DNA from: a virus | DNA length: 60,601 nt | Direction: 5' to 3' (one strand) | IMG/VR virus record: IMGVR_UViG_3300030012_003336 | Coordinates: 1 to 60,601 of that record | Part shown: one piece after another, positions 50,441 to 58,700 of the stretch | Layout of the letters: each line of letters begins with the position of its first letter | How positions within the stretch are numbered: the first letter of the stretch is position 1 | Notes under the pieces: generated by a model | The model's input: only the letters and a program-made list of their open reading frames with translations | Databases searched by the model: none | Told to the model about the DNA's origin: nothing | Program-made: the position numbers and the translations under genes

Positions 50441-50673
50441 TTTCCGCCAATAATAATTGCTCGTTGATAACTGTAATCAGAATGAAATTTATGATTTTTT
50501 CGTCCGATTAAAGTTCCTTCTACAAAAGAATAAGGAACCCCCTCTACTAGAGTAATCGTTGGGGGATCATAAAGAGCGGAGTCGTTTACGCTCTCTGCGA
50601 ATTCTTCGTGCCATACGTTCGAGGAGCAGCTTACTAGAAGGACTACCGTCAGCAGCCAAACGAGCAAGCTCAT
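50437..50673 (-). CDS. Lipoprotein, o-spanin candidate
   Basis: The frame is open from 50730, but the inner ATG at 50673 begins a classic lipoprotein signal: MSLLVWLLTVVLLVSCSS, lipobox LVSC with Cys16. The mature part is about 63 residues. The gene overlaps the coiled-coil gene 50567-50767 in another frame, the Rz/Rz1-type arrangement of spanins, and ends on the holin-candidate ATG. An outer-membrane lipoprotein completing lysis is inferred. Mature sequence is not Pro-rich as in Rz1. Confidence 0.6.
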   Translation of the reverse strand: MSLLVWLLTVVLLVSCSSNVWHEEFAESVNDSALYDPPTITLVEGVPYSFVEGTLIGRKNHKFHSDYSYQRAIIIGGK

Positions 50674-50767
50674 CTTCCAGCTCGTCAATGCGCCGGTCTC
50701 TTTTGAACCTGACACTTTCGATGTAAGCATTGAGTGCAGCAGTTAAAAGTTGAACAAAGGATTTCAC
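50567..50767 (-). CDS. Small coiled-coil lysis-cassette protein
   Basis: A 66-residue protein from GTG 50767: MKSFVQLLTAALNAYIESVR then KRDRRIDELEDELARLAADG and a basic end (RMARRIRRERKRLRSL). From memory, proteins with the 'LTAALNAYI...IDELEDEL.RLAADGSP..KL..ERLA.R' pattern occur beside holin and Rz1-like genes in many phages. The N-terminus is only weakly hydrophobic, so it may not be a true i-spanin. GTGA overlap with the holin candidate stop. Confidence 0.65.
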   Translation of the reverse strand: MKSFVQLLTAALNAYIESVRFKRDRRIDELEDELARLAADGSPSSKLLLERMARRIRRERKRLRSL

Positions 50768-50943
50768 TTGCTCTTAGCTTTGCCCACATTGAGCGCAAGC
50801 CATGAAATGACTGCTGAAGCGCGGGAAACCCACTTATTGTCGCTTTCGTTCGGAGTCAATGTAGCAACAAGAGAAGCTACGGCGATTACACTCGCTGCGA
50901 TTTGAAGCAGGGTGTCTACGTTTGCTGTAATGTATTCGATCAT
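50764..50943 (-). CDS. 59-residue holin-like membrane protein
   Basis: ATG 50943 to TGA 50764, 59 residues: MIEYITANVDTLLQIAASVI, AVASLVATLTPNESDNKWVS, then SAVISWLALNVGKAKSK. This matches the small phage holin pattern of one strong helix, a 'TPxxxDdxwv' turn and a second amphipathic helix with 'LALNVGKAK'. It leads the lysis cassette and overlaps the coiled-coil gene (GTGA). Confidence 0.7.
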   Translation of the reverse strand: MIEYITANVDTLLQIAASVIAVASLVATLTPNESDNKWVSRASAVISWLALNVGKAKSK

Positions 50944-50954
50944 ATAATTGGGGG

Positions 50955-52307
50955 TTACATCATGTTAAGTAAAACTCCCCCAGAGCCTGAGGGATCAATC
51001 CGCACTGCGGGTTTGGCTGCTCCACGGTGAGCATCAAGTTGTTCATCAAGGACCGCCCGGCACACTCCCCAATGGTAGTTAGCTCGCTCAAGGTCTGCAT
51101 TCTCCTCCGCCGTGTTTCCTAGCAGCGCATGTTTGATAGCGTTCAAACTAGATATGTGAACTAGATCATCTTGATCTAAGAAAGGAATAAATTTACGCTT
51201 CAACAAAAGTCGCAAGTTTGATTTTTGATTTTCGAGCGTATCTACGCGGTACCTTCGATAACGACTCACTTTGTTTGGTTGACGAACGGTAGCGAGCTGC
51301 GTCGTGGCGTAATGATATATTTTATTAGGTAAGGGGTTGCCTGAACTATCTGTCCCTCCGGTTGACCAAGTTATTGCGGCTGAAGTTGCCCTAGCCAAAT
51401 ATATGTTGTGTGGCGTAGATGTTGTGTCTACGCCGCCTACCGCAAACAAACTGGGGACAGCATCTAAGTCTACGCCGCCTTGCTCCTGCCACCCAACAAA
51501 CGACAAAAAATCCCCTTCTTTAACAGACGAGGCATCGGTCACAGGGACAGTTATTGTTGTTGAAGAACTAAATGAACCTGTGCCACCTCCTTGTTTAATT
51601 GTAGTCCCACTGAGAGTTAATTCTTGGTCAGCAGGATTAGTCGTTACATAATATGCAACAACCTTCACTTCTTGCCCAAGATCGAGCCCTTGTGTTTTAA
51701 CCTCTAAAATCTCAGAAACATCTGAGTCGGCTCCCGCTAAAAATTGTTGGCCGTTAAGATTAAATGTTTCTGTTTTAATCCCCGCTTTTACCTTAAACAC
51801 AACAGTTATTTTACGAGAATCTGATACAGTGGGGGGAAGAGAAAGATCAGGGAAAGATGGGGTGATGATTAGATAATAACCTTGAGAGGCCGGAGTGATA
51901 TCTGAAATAGGCTTTAATTCATTCTGCGTAGAGGTGTATCCGTCATCAACAATCCCGAACGATGATAGAGTGTTTTCCCCAGTCTTATCATTCCTACCGA
52001 CGATATTGTAATCGTGGAACTGAGACCTAATTCGTTGAGGATACGAATGATCCACGGTATCTCCGGTCGGATCGAGTAATGCCGCAACAATTGACTCAGC
52101 ATGATCCGGAATAGTAAAAGTTCCGTCCTCAGTAGAAACTGTATGCTCGAATAATAAATCTCTCCACATCCCCATATTATACAAACGGGGGAGCGCAAGG
52201 TTCAGTTCTTCCCTAAAAATAGGTGCGCCTTCAATGCCTTGTGCGGCAGGAGACCCACATACAGATCGGAGAGCTTCGGTTACGCCCTGGACGGTAAGGG
52301 TAGCCAT
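50955..52307 (-). CDS. Head-tail connector or tail structural protein, unassigned
   Basis: The frame opens at 52334, but ATG 52307 (MATLTVQGVTEALRSVCGSP) is the likely start, 450 residues. The N-terminal 60 residues are helical and resemble podovirus head-tail adaptors (LNLALPRLYNMGMWRDLLFE). The rest is beta-rich with Gly/Ser/Thr (GTIKQGGGTGSF-type loops). The C-terminal portion is helical (LRLLLKRKFIPFLDQDDLVH; LNAIKHALLGNTAEE). Position between the tail genes and lysis cassette supports a connector or tube protein. No family is claimed. Confidence 0.55.
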   Translation of the reverse strand: MATLTVQGVTEALRSVCGSPAAQGIEGAPIFREELNLALPRLYNMGMWRDLLFEHTVSTEDGTFTIPDHAESIVAALLDPTGDTVDHSYPQRIRSQFHDYNIVGRNDKTGENTLSSFGIVDDGYTSTQNELKPISDITPASQGYYLIITPSFPDLSLPPTVSDSRKITVVFKVKAGIKTETFNLNGQQFLAGADSDVSEILEVKTQGLDLGQEVKVVAYYVTTNPADQELTLSGTTIKQGGGTGSFSSSTTITVPVTDASSVKEGDFLSFVGWQEQGGVDLDAVPSLFAVGGVDTTSTPHNIYLARATSAAITWSTGGTDSSGNPLPNKIYHYATTQLATVRQPNKVSRYRRYRVDTLENQKSNLRLLLKRKFIPFLDQDDLVHISSLNAIKHALLGNTAEENADLERANYHWGVCRAVLDEQLDAHRGAAKPAVRIDPSGSGGVLLNMM

Positions 52308-52368
52308 GCCCAAACCTATCAAATATAGGGTCAAGGGTCAAGATTGCGCCCCCTTACAAAGTATTGAA

Positions 52369-53502
52369 TTATGAGTGTGTTCTATCAAGGACGACAGGTC
52401 GCCAACAAACATCTGAAGACACTTCTTGTTTGATCCTATTATCATTGGTTACCGACCCGAGCTTTACGCGGTAGGTCCCTTCCGTGCTACTATTTTCAGG
52501 ATCATCATCAAGCCTATCAGTAATTGCACTGCCAATCCCTATACCAGATATGGGGGAGGTGCCGGGATCACCTACTTGCACCCAACATTTTTGCACTACA
52601 GGACTTAATTCAAGGTCCACTTTCCAAACCAAATAAATGTCCCCGTAACCAGTAAGTTGGAAATATTCGTTTGGTATCTCACTAGTCATAGGATTTCCAT
52701 CTTCTGTATCTATATTGGGAACTTGCTGCGTTATCTCAGGAATCGCCTGCTGCCCCATCGAATCAACGTGCTCTATTGTAGCACTGCTACCAATCCCCGA
52801 AGCAACTCCGTCTATGGTAAGGCTATGTTTAAGAACACAATCAGGGGCCGTGGTTGTACCATCGGTGTCTTTGACACCTGAGTGATCCGTGTGCCCTAAA
52901 ACAGTTCCCGCCGCAGCATCAGTCCCATTTGGGGCTTTTACACCTGAATGCGTGAGTGCTGCATTAGGCCCATCTGTTACAGTCCCAATTTGGGATACCG
53001 TCGTGTGGCTATGCTGAGATATGCTGTGATCGTGAGAATGAGGATGCACATGGCCGTCGCTAGTATAAGTAGTGCCGATGCCAGAACTAGATGCGGTAGC
53101 CGCGCTCGTATTTATAGGATTAGCTATTCCTGTAGTAGTAGCCCCATTTAAATCAGTTGTATGTGAATGAGTATAGACATGAGTATGAGAATCATGTGGC
53201 GCATGAGAGTGATCCGTGTGATCCTCGTGAGGTTCATGGGAGTGATCGCAATGGTCGTTAACAGAAATGGTCGTTGTCTTGAAATTAGCGATCAAGACAT
53301 CAATCGCCCAGTGGAGTTCCCCGTAGGCAACTTTGGCTCCGGTCTCCCCTCCGTGCATCAACGCGAACGCATGGGGCCGGTGCAACAACGGTCCCGGTGG
53401 GCCGTCATTCTCTGGAGCTTCACTAGAAGCGTCTACAGAACCGTCTGAATAGTTAGTGTTCGATTCCGGCGCGGGGCCTGCGGACTCAATTTCTACCGGC
53501 AT
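52369..53502 (-). CDS. Histidine-rich tail protein
   Basis: A 377-residue protein. Residues 84-114 hold 12 His (e.g. DHCDHSHEPHEDHTDHSH), and residues 151-166 hold seven more (HVHPHSHDHS). The rest is Gly/Thr/Ser beta-like with repeating phrases (GVKAPNGTDAAAGTVLGH; TDHSGVKDTDGTTTAP). Clusters of HxH in phage short fibres chelate metal ions along the trimer axis, so metal-stabilised fibre or needle is inferred. The C-terminal 100 residues (EYFQLTGYGDIYLVWKVDLE) look like a globular domain. Confidence 0.6.
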   Translation of the reverse strand: MPVEIESAGPAPESNTNYSDGSVDASSEAPENDGPPGPLLHRPHAFALMHGGETGAKVAYGELHWAIDVLIANFKTTTISVNDHCDHSHEPHEDHTDHSHAPHDSHTHVYTHSHTTDLNGATTTGIANPINTSAATASSSGIGTTYTSDGHVHPHSHDHSISQHSHTTVSQIGTVTDGPNAALTHSGVKAPNGTDAAAGTVLGHTDHSGVKDTDGTTTAPDCVLKHSLTIDGVASGIGSSATIEHVDSMGQQAIPEITQQVPNIDTEDGNPMTSEIPNEYFQLTGYGDIYLVWKVDLELSPVVQKCWVQVGDPGTSPISGIGIGSAITDRLDDDPENSSTEGTYRVKLGSVTNDNRIKQEVSSDVCWRPVVLDRTHS

Positions 53503-53507
53503 AATCT

Positions 53508-54791
53508 TTAGGGAATCTCACCTGTTACAGTCTCGACAAGAAAACCCCCTCTGAATGGTCGTGAGCTAGCCGCTACGTTTACCGTGCCCGTAGGCTGGGC
53601 GGTGGGGGTGCTGCCTTGTTCAAAGAAATTTGATGCGTATGCGCCAGGCTTAAAGGTCGGATGATTCGTCCCGACAGTATCAATCAGAGTAAACGGGCGG
53701 GTCAAAACATTCGAGTAACTCAAACGAAATAACGCACCAGAGTAACTACCACTGCGAGGCTTATACGTATCAACGTCACCGAAAGCCGTAAGGGCTGCGT
53801 CCGCGTCAGTCGAATCCTTATACCAGCGTCGATTCACTGTCATTTTTATCGGCCCTGAAAAAGCGTCTTTCTCTTGGGCAGTAACAGAGTTCTGAGTAGC
53901 CCCGTCTCTACGGCTGATAGTCGTGAACTTAAATCCAATCAGTTCTGCGGGGTAAGAGTAATTTTGATTCGTTTTGTACTGATACCCAGCAAGTAAATTT
54001 GATCCTACAATCTGCTGCTTGGTAATCTTCCACCAATCATTAGATAACCGGACTACCTCGTAGTTATATACGCCGTCTTCTGTCTCAGGACTAGATGCTG
54101 TTTCTACTTTTACCCCCCAGTTCGCTCTAGTGGACGCCGAGTCAGCCGCCCATGTAATCGGGTTTGGCGCGGCCGTAGGCACATTGGCCTTAGTAACGAA
54201 GGCTAAAATCTCAGTCGTTTTTAGCTCATCATTGAATTCTAAGTCCGTGTTAAACGAGACCTTGTCCTCGTATTTAATGTAGACCCGCTGCTCAACAACA
54301 AACACCGCGTCGAGCTGCTGCTCTCCGATCCGGCGCTGCTGCCGGGTCATCAAGATATAGTCATCCGAAAACTTGTTCTCGGCATCCGGCATCGGGGTTC
54401 CGGCAGTGTGTGCCGTGTCCGTGTCAGAAAAATCTGACCGCAGGGTAACGTAAGTTCTTACTACCGAATCATAGTCGTTTCCTCCGAGATCGGCCTGGCT
54501 AAACTCAAAGTTGTATTTGTCCTGCTCAGTGCGTTTGGCCGCATAGTAATACTCGTAAAACAATCCGTTCGCGTCGGATTGACGAACGAAGCACAAGATG
54601 TGGTCTGGGTAGCTGTCGGAATCCGGATGCGAGGTTCCGTATGCAGGTATATTCGCAATTATTTCTGTAGGAGTCTTACCAATTTTTTGAGCATCTACGG
54701 TCTCAAAAAATAATAAATCCGATACCTTTGGAGAAACAAAGGTAAGAGCAGATTGCCTCTGTGGGCTGGGCTGGTTCCTCGATACAGGCAC
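53508..54791 (-). CDS. Structural tail protein, unassigned
   Basis: A 427-residue protein from GTG 54791: MPVSRNQPSPQRQSALTFVS. Beta-rich throughout, with Tyr/Phe/Thr-rich strands (NGLFYEYYYAAKRTEQDKYN; LAGYQYKTNQNYSYPAELIG). It ends RPFRGGFLVETVTGEIP, five bases before the His-rich gene. It probably forms part of the tail tube, nozzle or fibre base. No domain was recognised. Confidence 0.6.
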   Translation of the reverse strand: MPVSRNQPSPQRQSALTFVSPKVSDLLFFETVDAQKIGKTPTEIIANIPAYGTSHPDSDSYPDHILCFVRQSDANGLFYEYYYAAKRTEQDKYNFEFSQADLGGNDYDSVVRTYVTLRSDFSDTDTAHTAGTPMPDAENKFSDDYILMTRQQRRIGEQQLDAVFVVEQRVYIKYEDKVSFNTDLEFNDELKTTEILAFVTKANVPTAAPNPITWAADSASTRANWGVKVETASSPETEDGVYNYEVVRLSNDWWKITKQQIVGSNLLAGYQYKTNQNYSYPAELIGFKFTTISRRDGATQNSVTAQEKDAFSGPIKMTVNRRWYKDSTDADAALTAFGDVDTYKPRSGSYSGALFRLSYSNVLTRPFTLIDTVGTNHPTFKPGAYASNFFEQGSTPTAQPTGTVNVAASSRPFRGGFLVETVTGEIP

Positions 54792-54829
54792 CCGTCGAGT
54801 ATATTCAAACGGGTATGGATTTCAAGCGG

Positions 54830-55021
54830 TTAAGAGGCGTCTTCAACGTCCTCATCCTCTACTTCTTCAGAAGCTTCCGCAGGATAATCCGCAAATTTAG
54901 AGGCAAGGATAGCGGCTGGTTGCGCGATTCTCACCCCACCAGCAGGAGACTTAACGGCCATGTCGATCAGAGCGACGACCGCGCGGCATTCTTCATCAGT
55001 GAATTCAATAGTTTTGCTCAT
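54830..55021 (-). CDS. Small acidic protein, unknown
   Basis: ATG 55021 (MSKTIEFTDEECRAVVALID) gives 63 residues; a TTG one codon earlier is less likely. A helix followed by a Pro/Ala segment and an acidic end (EEVEDEDVEDAS). Such acidic-tail proteins are often assembly chaperones or interaction hubs, but none was recognised. Confidence 0.55.
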   Translation of the reverse strand: MSKTIEFTDEECRAVVALIDMAVKSPAGGVRIAQPAAILASKFADYPAEASEEVEDEDVEDAS

Positions 55022-55029
55022 CAAAAGAA

Positions 55030-55719
55030 CTAAATAATAAAAGATTTGAGATGTCCAACACGAAGTTTGGGGACTACTAGAGGCTTAATACCAGTGACTT
55101 TGTAGCAATTATTGCAGAAACTTACGTCCTCAAAAGACAGGTCTTCTACGTCAAATATCCTATCTTTGTTATTAGGGTCCACGCATCCCTTCACGCTAAC
55201 GTGATTCAGGGGGTAGTATGGGTATTTCATCTTCTCATAAATAGAACGATGAACTCTGGTAAACCCAAACCCACACCAGTCAACTCGCAACAGCTTGTCG
55301 GATTCTTCCGCTTTCTCCTTCAAAAACTTGGCCGAAGTGAACGGCATATGTAGGTGTTTGCGAAAGTGTTTTTTGTCCCACAGGCCCACCATAGCTGCAT
55401 CAGTGAAGTTGCTTTGATACCACCCCGTAACGAATTTATGTTTATCTTTGATACCGTGTAGGTGCTTAATCTGATCAAGCGTAAATTGAATATCGGAGTC
55501 GATCCAAAACAACCACTCAGCCTCGATCGGTGTGGGGTCCATATAACCTGACCCGCCAGTAGCCAGATGATTCCTAGCAAAGTTGAGAAACATTCCCTGG
55601 CACGTAACAATCTGAGAATTGTTCTCTTCGCACCAAGTATGTAACTCTAAGTATTGCTCGAAAAGCAACCCGTGGATTCCGCGATGATCAATCGGTATTA
55701 AGAAAGCAGTGTCAATCAC
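55030..55719 (-). CDS. Glycosyltransferase (GT-A fold)
   Basis: A 229-residue protein from GTG 55719. ARNHLATGGSGYM and EAEWLFWIDSDIQFTLDQI (DxD motif Asp74-Ser-Asp76) mark a GT-A nucleotide-sugar transferase. Later landmarks are VDWCGFGFTRVHRSIYEKM and FEDVSFCNNCYKV. Its GTG overlaps the stop of the fibre gene (GTGA), so the two are translationally coupled; it may glycosylate the Ser/Thr-rich fibre or alter host surface sugars. Sugar donor and target are unknown. Confidence 0.82.
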   Translation of the reverse strand: MIDTAFLIPIDHRGIHGLLFEQYLELHTWCEENNSQIVTCQGMFLNFARNHLATGGSGYMDPTPIEAEWLFWIDSDIQFTLDQIKHLHGIKDKHKFVTGWYQSNFTDAAMVGLWDKKHFRKHLHMPFTSAKFLKEKAEESDKLLRVDWCGFGFTRVHRSIYEKMKYPYYPLNHVSVKGCVDPNNKDRIFDVEDLSFEDVSFCNNCYKVTGIKPLVVPKLRVGHLKSFII

Positions 55720-58700
55720 TCCGGTGACAATGCCACTTCAATGTCGTCGTCGTCAACTGGTTCCGGTCCATCATCCCCAGATTCTTGCTCTGGCTCAGGT
55801 TCTGGCTCAGGCTCAACATCAGGCTCTAGCGTAATCTTCTCAATATCCTTACGCTCTCCATAGATCGTGTAGAAGTAGTCTTCACCACCCTCGACCTCCA
55901 CGTTGCCATCTTCGTCGATGCTCTTAACAACCAGATCCTGTTTTGCTCCATATGGGGTCAGGTCCACCGTCATTGTCGAAACATCAACTAAACCGGCCCA
56001 GTAATCTGGGACAGGAATAGTCGATTCAGTAGTCCGGCCACGATAGTAAACAGCGTGTTCTGGACCCTCAAGGCAACCGTGAACAAGGTGCTTGTCTTCC
56101 TTCGTCGGGTGCTCGATGCGGAATGATTTTGAGTTCGCTACAAACGAACCATTCACTTGAAGCGCGTAGCTACCCAAGCCAGATGATGTTCCGATACCGA
56201 CGACCCCTTGGATCATCATGCCGTTGGAAGGAGCTGCGCCACCTACATAACTTGCACCAACAGCAACGCCGCCGGATACTGCCATCTTGCTGCCCGGACT
56301 GGTGGTCCCCACACCCAGTCTACCGGCGCTGGTAATCGTTACGCCGCCGCTGGCAGAACTGGTGCCGCCGTTAGGCCTGAACCTAAATCCTTTGCTGGTC
56401 GATGCAGCAAAATACATGTGGTCCGAGCTGTTAGCAAAGATCCTATGATGACCGTTAGTTAAGTTGGTGGTGCCAATACCAATCGCTCCGTAGTCTGACC
56501 CAAAAGTCCCATCAGCGTCGATCTTGGTCGTAGCATCCGTGACAGTAAGCTCAGAGAATGAAACGGAGCTTCCCGATGCTACAAAATTAGAGCCGTTGGT
56601 TAGCTGGTTGGTATTGGTAGGAATCGTAGTAGAGTTATAAGCATTCGACCCAAATATCTCACTGAACCTCTTTCTTCTTTGCGCTCCATTATCAAGAAGA
56701 ACTAATTCATCTTGAGATGTGTTGACGGAAGAAGTCATATCAGTCAACTCACTGAGATCAACATTAACAGTCGGAGTAGCTGTGCCACTATCATCAACAT
56801 CTATTAAAGTGCCAGCATCAATCCCTGTTACTGTTCCAGTATTAGCAGTGGCACCACTTGCAATCCCATCTAGCTTCGCTCCGTCAGATGCTACGTCCCT
56901 GCCGTCAACGGTGCCGCTTACAGTGATGTTAGTGAAGTCACCCGCACCATCTACTTTAATACCCCCAACTACAGTTCCGCTACGATCTACCCTGTAGGCG
57001 TATTCGGCGGTAGTTTTATTAGTAGTGCTAACATTAAAGTTAGGGCCATCAACATTCAGGTTATTAGTATTATTGACTACGCCGGTTAGTGTTAGGTCTC
57101 CAGCAACAGTGTCATCGACATCACTTCTTACAAATGCACTACCAGCAATACCGTCAAGAGTATCCGCATCTAAGCCCGACCCGCCACCGTCAACAGTCTT
57201 GATAAGCGTGAGAATCTCACTAGCGGTCTGGTCTGCCGTAGCACCAGACTCAATGCCGTCGAGCTTCGAGCCGTCCGCAGAAACATCACGCCCGTCTACT
57301 GTATTGCCTCCCCCTAAGGTAAGGTTCCCAGCAATATTTGTATCTTGGTTTATCTGTATTTCTTCGGAGCCATTAGTGGTTACAAAACGAAGATAAAGAT
57401 TACTTCCTTCTTTTACTTCAAGAGCTGCGCCCTGATTGTCAGTAAGAAGAATATCACTGTTATTAACTTCTAAGTTATGTCCACTCTGAAGTGTGAGATC
57501 GCCGTCGATGCTCAAGTCCCCTGTCAAGGTATCACTCGTGTCTGATCTCAAGAATGAGGCAGAGCTAATCCCGTCGAGGGTGTCGGCGTCTAGTCCAGAT
57601 CCAGATCCATCAACAGTCTTGATAAGCGTGAGAATCTCACTGGCTGTCTGATCTGCCGTAGCACCAGACTCAATGCCGTCGAGCTTCGAGCCGTCAGATG
57701 CTACGTCCCTGCCGTCAACCGTTCCAGCGAGTGTGACGTTACCATTTTCCCCATCAACTTTAAATAGCTCGCTGCTGATTGTGCCCGTCCCTTCTCCATG
57801 TCTTCCGATAAGGAAATCAGCACCTGAGCTATTATTGTTGTTCGAGTCGAGGTCAATATAGAGTGCTCCGAAACTGCTGATTCTAATATCATCATTAGCA
57901 TTTCCGTTCTGATCCCTTGATTGGATTGAGTGTCGGACGTTGCCGTCACCATAGAAGGTGATAGCTTTGTCCCGCTCCAAGTCAATATCCCCATCCATTG
58001 TTATAGACCCCGTCATCGTTCCACCAGACAAAGGCAGCTTGGTAGCGATGCTGTTGGTAACAGTGGTCGAGAAGTTGGCGTCATCGCCAAGAGCTGCGGC
58101 CAGCTCGTTCAGCGTGTTGAGCGCGGACGGTGCAGAGTCTACAATAGCTGCGGCAGCAGCGTCTGCGTAAGCCGTGGTCGCAATGCGAGTTGAGTTGTTA
58201 CCGGCGCTTTGAGTCGGAGCAGTTGGGTTGCCCGTCAACGCCGCGCTGGAAAACATCGTAGCCTTGGACTCGTTAGTGACGTTGCCTAAGCCGATAGAAG
58301 ATGGAGTGACAGAGAAGTCCAACGTCCCATCTCCGTCTTGATAGGTCACGGTAATACCTGTCTCAGTATTACTAGAAACCATCCCACCGACGATGTCCTG
58401 GACTTGCTCGTTTGAAAGTTGGGTATTAGTGTCAGTAGCGGCAATAGTTCCGTCGGTTCCTATACTAATGTTGCTGCCAGCGGTTAGAGCTGCTACCACA
58501 TTGGCTGTGTCGGTTACGTCCGCACTGGCTTCTATCCCGTCGAGTTTCGATCCGTCCGAAGAGACATCACGCCCGTCTACATTTCCAACATTGGTTATCG
58601 CAAAACCACCAGCATTAAGAGAACCAGACAGAGTTACTTGTGCGGTTTCCCCATCAACTTTAAACAAAGTGCTGCTGATTGTGCCTGTCGAATCCCCGTG

